DNA of 64,000 nt from JAGBWK01 sp964462445 (GTDB taxonomy: Bacteria; Bacteroidota; Bacteroidia; Bacteroidales; Muribaculaceae), in the NCBI GenBank assembly GCA_964462445.1, contig CAYWXG010000003.1:14653-78652 (forward strand), in the 5' to 3' direction. How positions within the stretch are numbered: position 1 is the stretch's first letter; every line of letters starts with the position of its first letter. A program made the position numbers and the translations under genes. Below the pieces are notes generated by a model. It was not told where the DNA came from. It did not search any database and saw only the letters and a list, made by a program, of their open reading frames with translations. This document shows, piece by piece, positions 9,176 through 17,800 of this stretch.

Positions 9176-10238
9176 CGTCGGTGAATTTTGAAAGGTTAGT
9201 TATGTCAAGATGATATAATATATTATTGTGTGGACGGTCTCCCATTTTCTCCTCTATCAATTCCTTCACGCGTAGTATATTTTTGTATTCAGAAATCTCT
9301 TCTCGCACAATGTCGCCACGCAATATTTTTGTATTATTATATGGAATATCTTTTTTTACTACATACGTATTTGTGCGAATTTTACGAAATAGTGTTGTGT
9401 CCGCCAAATTTACATCTGATAATATCCCGGCAAATTCCCCGGCTTGGAAACGCAACTGCCAAGAGTAGGTGGGGTAGGCGATATCAAGATATAGTGGATA
9501 CTGCGACAGGTGTTTCAGATATGGCTCTACGTCATCTTCATCGATTATAGAATTCTCTATATTGGGATCATTGAAATTCCCTGTGTTATATACCATGAGT
9601 ACCCCATAATCAACCGGTGGTGCTTTGCGCGACAATTGATGCAGGCGTATTGTAGAACTCAATCGCCAATTCAATTGTTGCTCTTGGTTCGCAACACGTT
9701 CTACTTCGCGACACAACTTAAAAAATGAATCCTGGGTCGACGCGGTCCAATCGCAATCAAGTTGTATCTCTTTGACATTGGGCAAGTCATTGTACATGCT
9801 CATATTGTTTACCCTTGTCACAATATTTTCAGCCAACACAGCTTCATATCCTTGCATAGCTACTAACGCGTCAAGAGTGATATACACCACCGGGACAATC
9901 TCTTCCTTCGCCAACTTTTTAGGGTCACTCATCATGAAATATTCGTCTGTCCCAATCTTCACCGTGGCATTCGGTATAACATAATCACCCTCTATGAATG
10001 TGTATTCAAGATTAGGATTCTTGATAACGTCAAACATTCGCAGATATATCTTCCCGACCCTATGTCGTTGGAGGAATTCTTGTTCGGCACTATCGCATCT
10101 AAATACTGTCTTCCAATAATAAATACCATTGGTGTTTCTAAAAGTCCCTCCCGGGAGCTTAACATCTACAGATTTACTGCACGATGCTCCGCATAGCGCC
10201 ATAACCGCGGCTGTTATTAAAGAATAAATTAATTTCAT
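9141..10238 (-). CDS. Lipoprotein, possible TIM-barrel (DUF3142-like) fold
   Basis: A 365-residue protein with a lipoprotein signal (MKLIYSLITAAVMALCGASC), probably anchored at Cys20. Segments such as EIQLDCDWT, YGVLMVYNTG and YPLYLDIAYPTYSW resemble strand ends of a glycoside-hydrolase-like barrel; the IQLDxD pattern recalls DUF3142, but this is a weak similarity seen by eye. The gene overlaps the next gene by 35 bp and is the first of a two-gene operon. Directly upstream lies a palindrome covering an exact -7 promoter element, so the pair looks regulated. Function unknown. Confidence 0.75.
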   Translation of the reverse strand: MKLIYSLITAAVMALCGASCSKSVDVKLPGGTFRNTNGIYYWKTVFRCDSAEQEFLQRHRVGKIYLRMFDVIKNPNLEYTFIEGDYVIPNATVKIGTDEYFMMSDPKKLAKEEIVPVVYITLDALVAMQGYEAVLAENIVTRVNNMSMYNDLPNVKEIQLDCDWTASTQDSFFKLCREVERVANQEQQLNWRLSSTIRLHQLSRKAPPVDYGVLMVYNTGNFNDPNIENSIIDEDDVEPYLKHLSQYPLYLDIAYPTYSWQLRFQAGEFAGILSDVNLADTTLFRKIRTNTYVVKKDIPYNNTKILRGDIVREEISEYKNILRVKELIEEKMGDRPHNNILYHLDITNLSKFTDDEIDNLYTTSC

Positions 10239-10250
10239 AGTGTGATTGAT

Positions 10251-10272
10251 TTATAATACAAATGTATTATAA
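10251..10272 (-). promoter_or_regulatory. Promoter -7 element inside a 9-4-9 palindrome
   Basis: TTATAATAC (10251-10259) and GTATTATAA (10264-10272) form a perfect inverted repeat with a 4-bp spacer. On the minus strand the centre contains TACATTTG (10259-10266), an exact TAnnTTTG element, 21 bp from the lipoprotein ATG. The overlap suggests a repressor operator. Confidence 0.5.
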
Positions 10273-10275
10273 AGC

Positions 10276-10307
10276 CAACGGTCAACATAAAATTATGTCG
10301 ACCGTTG
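10276..10307 (-). terminator. Terminator hairpin of the LytTR/NAGPA-like operon
   Basis: CAACGGTC (10276-10283) pairs with GACCGTTG (10300-10307), and the inner ACATAA pairs with TTATGT after one mismatch. Read on the minus strand it lies 47 bp past the stop of the NAGPA-like gene and is followed by a T/A-rich run. It also separates that operon from the next promoter. Confidence 0.55.
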
Positions 10308-10353
10308 TATGAAATGTAGCAGATAATGTATGAAATTAAATTCTCCTTGAATT

Positions 10354-11376
10354 CTATTTCCACACTATGTAGTTAATGTACTCATATTTGTATTTTGACA
10401 CATCTTTAGATATGAATTTCTGCCCGTTCTCTTCTACATATGCCACTAATGCATCTCCTCCCACCAATGAGATTGCGTTGCGTACTCCCAAGTCAATTAA
10501 CGTTTGAGAAAATTCATGGTAGGTCAATTTGTGCTGACTTATTACTACGCTGATATTACCATTAAGCTCTACAAGTGCCCGTCGTATCGACCTCCCTTTG
10601 GGCTTATTTTCCACCAATTGGCTCCCTACCACCAATGGATACTGGCGGAAGAAGTAACCATCGGTCAGCAACGCTTGCTCAAGCATCGGTGATGCATCGG
10701 CAACGCCCAATGTGATTTGTCCATTAATTATTGAGCAGAATCCCGATTTAGATTCTCCTTTGCTCATTAATTCCCCTTTTTTTACATACGCTCCAACTAT
10801 TTCCAAATTGTCCCGTCGAATATCTGCAGCCTGTACGGCTAAAACTACAGTTGAATCCTTCCGAAATTCATCTATTAATTGCAGCTCAGGTATGGCATTA
10901 TGCGGTGTCAATATTACTAATCTCACTTTGTTAATTAGCGTGTCCTTTCGAGTGGTGAAATGCTTCAACACTTCCGGCTCCACGACTGTTGAATCAAGTT
11001 GAGTGTCGGGAATACTATCACTTACTACAACTATTACAGCATCGTTGGGCGATTGTTCGGTTACCTCTTCTATAAATAGTTCGCCCATATCTTCCGGACT
11101 ATCCTCACGGAGGAATAGCCATGCTCCTAGCGCCAACAATACAATTGCACTGATAGCAATGCCCCCGATAATAAAATATAAGCCTTTTACCTTCCCTCTT
11201 TTTGAGTAGGCTTCGTTTTTATCCTTTGCCGATGATAGGCAAAGGAGCGATGTATTTATTCCATCTTTTTCTCTGCCATCTTCTTGGCTTCGATTATTTC
11301 TGTAGTGGTGGGAAAGCGATGAGACAATCCTTATTTCATCATCTCCGATTTCGTTATCAAAATGATGGGAATTCAT
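10354..11376 (-). CDS. Membrane-anchored NAGPA-like (phosphodiester glycosidase family) protein
   Basis: A 340-residue protein with three parts: a hydrophilic N-terminal tail (1-64) with no signal peptide, one membrane helix (about 65-89), and an extracytoplasmic part. The C-terminal half (about 205-340) has the order of motifs of the NAGPA/DUF2233 family: SGFCSIINGQITLG, then FRQYPLVVGSQLV, RSIRRALVELNGNISVVIS, and LGVRNAISLVGGDALVAY. The family usually has LDGG where this protein has LVGG, so the conserved Asp is missing and enzymatic activity is doubtful. It overlaps the LytTR gene by 4 bp (ATGA). It may be a signal-sensing or antagonist partner of that regulator; this is inference. Confidence 0.75.
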   Translation of the reverse strand: MNSHHFDNEIGDDEIRIVSSLSHHYRNNRSQEDGREKDGINTSLLCLSSAKDKNEAYSKRGKVKGLYFIIGGIAISAIVLLALGAWLFLREDSPEDMGELFIEEVTEQSPNDAVIVVVSDSIPDTQLDSTVVEPEVLKHFTTRKDTLINKVRLVILTPHNAIPELQLIDEFRKDSTVVLAVQAADIRRDNLEIVGAYVKKGELMSKGESKSGFCSIINGQITLGVADASPMLEQALLTDGYFFRQYPLVVGSQLVENKPKGRSIRRALVELNGNISVVISQHKLTYHEFSQTLIDLGVRNAISLVGGDALVAYVEENGQKFISKDVSKYKYEYINYIVWK

Positions 11377-11738
11377 ATTTCTACCTCCTTCTCTAAAATC
11401 TCTTTCAACATTCTCAATGCTTCCTTCGAGGCGGTAACTTCCCTGCGAAATGTTCGTCCATCCGACAAAATTAATTTTTGTCGTTGAGGATTGATTGAGG
11501 TGATGAAATCGTGGTTTATAATCAAACTCTTACCGATGCGGATAAATGGGTTCTGATCCTCTCTCAATATTTCAGCAATGCGACGTTCGATATGTCCCAA
11601 CTGCATCGTAAGAACATACGTCCCGCTGTCCGCCATCATTATGGTGGAGTAATTGCCATCTGCCGTTATGCATACCACTGAGTCGGCCGGCAAACGAAGC
11701 AATTCCATTGTAGTTGAAAATTGAAGTAGTTGTCCCAT
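11373..11738 (-). CDS. Stand-alone LytTR DNA-binding protein
   Basis: A 121-residue protein made almost entirely of one LytTR domain (about 15-115): VCITADGNYSTIMMADSG, the helix HIERRIAEIL, then FIRIGKSLIINHDFITSINP and the terminal beta pair KLILSDGRTFRREVTASKEAL. It has no receiver domain, so it is not a classical response regulator. LytTR proteins bind direct-repeat sites upstream of target genes (family knowledge). It overlaps the membrane NAGPA-like gene by 4 bp, like known LytTR regulatory pairs in which a membrane protein holds the regulator inactive. A 9-bp inverted repeat lies upstream and could be an autoregulatory site. Confidence 0.9.
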   Translation of the reverse strand: MGQLLQFSTTMELLRLPADSVVCITADGNYSTIMMADSGTYVLTMQLGHIERRIAEILREDQNPFIRIGKSLIINHDFITSINPQRQKLILSDGRTFRREVTASKEALRMLKEILEKEVEI

Positions 11739-11769
11739 GTTGAGGTTTAATCCACAAAATAGAATTTAT

Positions 11770-11821
11770 ATCGGTAAGATTCTTATCTATATTGAGCGTA
11801 AAAGTAGTAAAACTTACCGAT
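11770..11821 (-). promoter_or_regulatory. Inverted repeat upstream of the LytTR gene
   Basis: ATCGGTAAG (11770-11778) and CTTACCGAT (11813-11821) are perfect 9-bp inverted copies, 34 bp apart. They lie between the sprA stop and the LytTR start. They may be operator half-sites; a function is not shown. Confidence 0.35.
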
Positions 11822-11859
11822 TTCGACAAGTTTTAACTATATATTAACAACAGGGTATT

Positions 11860-14800
11860 CTATCTAGCAAGGTTAAAGTTCAGTGATATTCCATATGATG
11901 AATTGCTCGTCGGATATGCCGATGTTGTCACTAATGGCGTGTTGACCTGATGATCAAAATAGGCCCCTAATGTTAATCGTTTACTTAGCACATAGTTTGC
12001 TGTAAAATTGATTCCCAATGTGCGTGTACCCGATGTAGGTTGCGTATATGCATTTTCAATCTTACGTATTAATGCTTGTGTGTTTTGAAGTGAGAACTCG
12101 GCGTTGAGCGTTAGGTCATTTGAGATTCCCGATTGTGAGCCTTTCATCTTCAAAACAGTATTAAATCCAACAATTTTGTAGCCAGCTCCAAATGTCAACC
12201 CGCGTGTAGTTGCTTCTACAACTTGTCCGGCCGACGTATTCAGTGTTAGTGTTCGTTGGTCGCGATATTCGGCATTTATTGTCAAATCATTATTGAGAGT
12301 CACGGCAACTCCAATCAATGGCGCAAATCGCTCGGTTATTGCCACTGATGAAATATTATAGGGCGATGATGGTATAGGTTCTCCTGATATCTCATCGAGG
12401 ATAAATCCACGTTCCCCATCAGTGCCAACCCAGTTTAGGTAAGATGAATAATTCCCCACGCTATATGTACACTGATAAGCATGGCTGAATGTTATTGACT
12501 TGAAATGCTTACGCAAATCAAAATAATTGATTAGACCATCATAGCTAACTCGCCAATTAGGAAGTACTTGAGCAAATGATGGGAATGGGTTGGTGTATAC
12601 TTTATCAGGTGATTGTCCTGAATATGCTGCGACAAAGGCTGGTATTAACACGTCGGGAGATGTCGCAGCTATTGTCCCTACTGTTGGATCGAATGGAGCT
12701 CCGGCATGAGGACTGTCTTTCAAAAATCCTGTACTTGGATATTTCATGCCATTATATTGACTTTCAATACGCTGACGTAGGATTGGGATATATTTCAAGA
12801 AGTTGTTAAATGCTTCTGAGTTATACCCATCGTCAGCGCTCGACCCTCGCAATGCTGTTGCAAGTGCCCAATGTGTTTTTGTGTATGAGCCCGAACGCGA
12901 TATTGGCATATCGTCATACATAAATTGGATTTGATTTGTGCGAGAATCAGTGCGGTTGAATGTCAACTGTACCTTTAAATGCTTAATTGGCTCAAGTGCC
13001 AACTCAATGTTTAGCTCATCGGAGTTCGACCACAAAGCTGGTGATGTCTGCCCGATATCGGTCAATAACCATCCGCGTTCCTTAGCTTTATCAATATAAC
13101 TTTCATCTACAAATCCGAATGCGAAATCCAGACCCGGTGACATTGGTCCATAGGAATTCGACTGTCCGAATACATCTCCGATTTCAGGCGCAAACAATGG
13201 AATTGATAGGGTAGAGGTCTTTTTCCATCTAACTGATATATTGCGTGGCGACATCAAAAAACGTGTCGTATAATCGGCCACTTGTCGCCATGCAGGAATC
13301 TGCTCTTTAAGTATTTCATCAATAGTAAATACAATTGCCGAATCTGACCGTGTCAGCACCTCTATGCTATTGGCATCTACTACCTTTATTTTTACCGGGA
13401 ATTTAGCGCCGCTATTAGTTTTAGCCGATACTTTTACTTTCGTTGTGCGTAGATTATGCTTAATGATTATACTCGTATCCGGCTTTAACTTATATGTTCG
13501 TTCAAAATGTTTTGGTTGTTTTTTCTTCTTGGTATTGGTTCGTGCCGATGTGAAGCGCTTATCCACATCTTTCAAATAAGGTATTTTCTTGTACAGCGAC
13601 TCAAAATTAAATCGGCCGTCAATGCTCAGTGATGATTGATTTGCGATAGTGTTGCCTATGCTGATGTCATCGATTGTGGCTCCTCTGTCCCAACGATACG
13701 TTGCATTGTAAGTGGCAGATGCAGTGAGGAAGTCAAGTACCGGTATGCGGCTGAAAGGTGCTTTGTATGATGCCGTAAAGCTTTGATTATAGCTCCAAGG
13801 TGTTCCCATTGAGAGAATACTTTGCCACACGGTATCTTTCCACTCTTTGTATTTATCGGGGAATAATTTGCGGTTAACCGCACCGGTAGTCTCTTCTATT
13901 CGCGCTGATGTATTGGAGGTAAATGACAGATTCAATGATTTGGTAATATTCCATGTCAGGTTGAATTGGCGGTCCCATAGGAAGTTTTTGCTCACTGATA
14001 CCGGAAGTTGGAACATTACATCTCTTTCCGAGCGTGTCTGCTGTTCATAATAATATCGTGACATTGTAGTCATGAATGATATTGATGTAGGCAGATAATT
14101 GATTTCCCAATCTTTAATAAATTTAAGATTGCGGTTCTTACTATTTATGAGAGAGTTGAATGGCTTGAATCCCGGTACTAACGGTGAGTATGAGTATTGC
14201 AACGACCCGCGATAGTCATTTGTATTCTCATATTCTGTGGTAGGGTCTACCTTCGATTGCTTATTAAATGAAAAATTAAATGTAAAGTTAGAGGGGTCCC
14301 ATGGCATCGGATTCTCACTTTGCACATCAAATTTCAATCCCGAGATTGAGAAGTTTTGCACCGTGGTATGCTCAATAGCAAATGCATTGATTGAATCGCG
14401 AGCATGCTGGTCGGGCGCATCATCAAGAGCATCTTTAAGCAATACGTCTTGGTCAAGTGGATTGTATTTCGGAGATGTTTTTTCCTTGCTGACTGAATAG
14501 AAAATTGGAGCCTTCAACTTTGCTGCTTCAGGAAGGAATCGTCCTAAATCACCCTGTACAGCAAAGTTATATTGCTCATAATCATCCATGCGACGTGAAT
14601 TGAGCGATTGATCTACTCCTCCGAAACCTGCTGTTTCAATATGTGCGCCAAAATTGAGAGTCGCAATATCGCTGACTCCAATGTTGACATTGGCTTTTGC
14701 TGCCCACCCGCCTTCTTGGTCAAAGTCGGTCACTTTTAGCTCATTGATCCACACCGTTCCATCTTTGCGTGTCGAGGAATTGTTGCGTACTCCGACAAGC

Positions 14801-17800
14801 ATCACTCTAATATCGCTCAACGATGGATTTCCCAACACTGATATCCTGTTACGCTCATTGTTGGCATCTCGGCTTGAGTACAATGTCGCATAGCCAACAT
14901 TGCTGTTCGCTTCCATTTTTGCTTTATTTCGCTCTTTCTTAAGCTCAACAAATGATTGTAAATCAAGGTCAAGGTAGTTCTCTATCGGCCACACTTTGTA
15001 TCGATCGGAGTTCAAATCATTGTTATATTTTCCTTCCGGTGTCAAAGTTAAAGGTATTTCATATTCATAGAAGTTGTTCTTGACGTCGGTCCCTAATCGG
15101 ATAATTAGAGACAAATCTCCATCGCGTAGATTCGTAACATCATCGATTTGACTTTCAGCGTGTACCCACATCTGCAAGCGTTTATAATTACGCAAATCTT
15201 GTTGTGTATTGCGGTAGATCGCTCTTGCATCACCCGGTTCCAATCCTGTCACTTTTAACGACACAGCTTGCTCGTTGAGTTGGGTGATTTGTGATTGTCC
15301 GGGGTCTACGGCTCGTGTTACTCCCGGAGGCAGTACATAGTTGACAGGTTGACGTGATGCATTTTCTTCGATATTAACAACCGAAACATCGAGCTCTCCT
15401 TCAGCCGGCACTTCTCCGCGTGTATTTAGTGAGAATTCATAATTTCTCCATTCTCCTCTAACGAGCTCAAGTGTTGCAAAACGAAGATGCGTTGTTGCTT
15501 TAAAACCGGTCATGAAGATACGTGCAAAACGTATTGACGAAAAATCTTTGATTGAACCGACAATTTTCTCATAGTCGTTCAATGGTATCTTAAATTGATA
15601 CCACTCAACTTCTGTGTCTTGACCATCGCGCGTTGGAACTATTGACACTTGCTTATCAGTGATGTAATTTTTTCCTACAACGAAGTCCTCAGGACGTATA
15701 GATATTCTATATTGGAAGTAACGCTCATACTCATTGAGTGTGTTATCTTGGTTGACATCTTCAACATCGGGAACTGCGCGCGATGATTGATACAATGGAT
15801 CGGACGCTTCATCAGGTGATAAAGAGTTGCCCTCTACGCCATTGTAGTGCTTGTAACGCTCCAGAACCGACAATCGTTCTTCATCATAGTCATATCCGCG
15901 GAAGAAATGATAATTATCGCCGGCCGGGTCGTTGAAGGGAGAAAATTTATCCTGCATCATTTTATCATAGGCTGTTGCAGAAATTCTGCTCTGCAATTCA
16001 CCAAGATAATCTGAGTATGAATTGATTGTGTATTCTTCCTCATTCTTTAAACCGTCAAGACCCACGTCTTGCACTCCTCTCGAACCAGTACTATTATCAA
16101 ATGAATAAGTCAATGAATTTTGAGTCGACACCTTACCCCATATTGTCTCGGTCATATATTGACTTGTCTCATTATACGGAATACCATTCTCATACGATTT
16201 AAGTCCATCTTTCAATATATCCTCTGAAATTTCACCAAAATTGATGTACAAATCTCCTCCATCGAGATTGGGATTTTCAGGGTCGAGGAAAGGATTCATC
16301 AACCAGAACTGCACATATTCGATGTTCGACTGCTCAAAATTCGTGTTTTCCATTCGACGCATTATTCCTCCCCAACGTTTTTCCGGATTGAGCAAATTAC
16401 CATCTGAATCAATATTGGTGGCATCAAGGTTATATGGACCGCGTTCATTGGGGTAGAACGAAAGATTGAGCGTTTGAACTATATTCGACTCTCCATAGCT
16501 CAACTCTCTCCCCGGAAAGATTTCGCGAGATGTTACTTCTCGCACATAAGGGTTTGATAGTTGTTTTAAGTCTGCTTTGATATATCCCGGGCATAGCGAA
16601 GAGTTGCGGTCAGTAAACATTCGGTCAATAGTATACCAATTGAGCAACGCTCGATTCTTCCCATATGCTACATTATTACTTAGACTTGCTTCGGGGAATA
16701 ATGCATCAGCCGATGGATCATATGGCGTTGATGACATAAACCATGAATAGGGTGAGCGCAAATCAACTCCCATTTGGGCATTTTCAAAGTCATCTATATA
16801 CGACGACCCTTTATTCGAGCCACTCTTTTGTTGATGCGGTACTAATTGTGCATATTCCGCGGTCAAACTTATACGTGAGGGGGCTGTGGCATTAACTGTC
16901 GGTATCTTATTAAGTAAATTTGTGAGCCACATAAACTCGCTATTATATGCCAAATTGACACCCCACATCGAATTATTTATTATCTCATCTCCGATATTTA
17001 CCTTTTCAGTCAATGCCTTCTCCGAGAAGTGTAGGAACGTTGCCCCAACATTTAAATTCTTATTGAATTTATACTGCAAATCCAATCCCAACAATGTCTT
17101 ACGTTGCATTGAAAATAGAGATTGATTTTCAAGAGTAACTGAGATATTCTGCCCCGAGTCGATTATACTTTGATTGGTAATTGTTACAATACCCATTGAA
17201 TAGTCTACAGTATAGTCGGAGTTCTCAACCAACTCTACTCCTCCTGCAGTAACCACAACCGACCCACGTGGCACATTCATTGCATTCAATCGTATTTGAG
17301 AACCGGAGGACGCTTGATATTCTCCCGTCATCACAAACTTATTCTTATCAGCAAACTGTCGAGCGACAACGAGTGTTGAATCATACAACTCCTTGTAGAC
17401 ATATTGTGAGGCAATTGCTGGATTGCCTATCTTTTTCTCCAAATGCGAACCAAAAGGCTCTACTACCGGGAATATAACCTTACCGGTCGACGTTTGGATT
17501 GTATAGCCCTCGATAAAATCGAAAAATCCATCTACATTTGATTCCTGATTATTGTCCAAGCGGTCGAGGTTCATCACTTGAAGCAACGATTGATTGTTTA
17601 ATCCGGCGATTGGAAGATAATTTATCATCGTGCCGGTTGTATCGCTCAAATATTTGATATTCAATCGGAAATTGTTCTTCTGAATCTGATATGCTCCAAG
17701 TGAATACACATTTTTCATCATCAATCGCCATATCGGGAGACGAGTATCAATCGTCGTCGATTTAAGCATCTTGACGTAAAGCGATTGATTCGTAGTTGTG

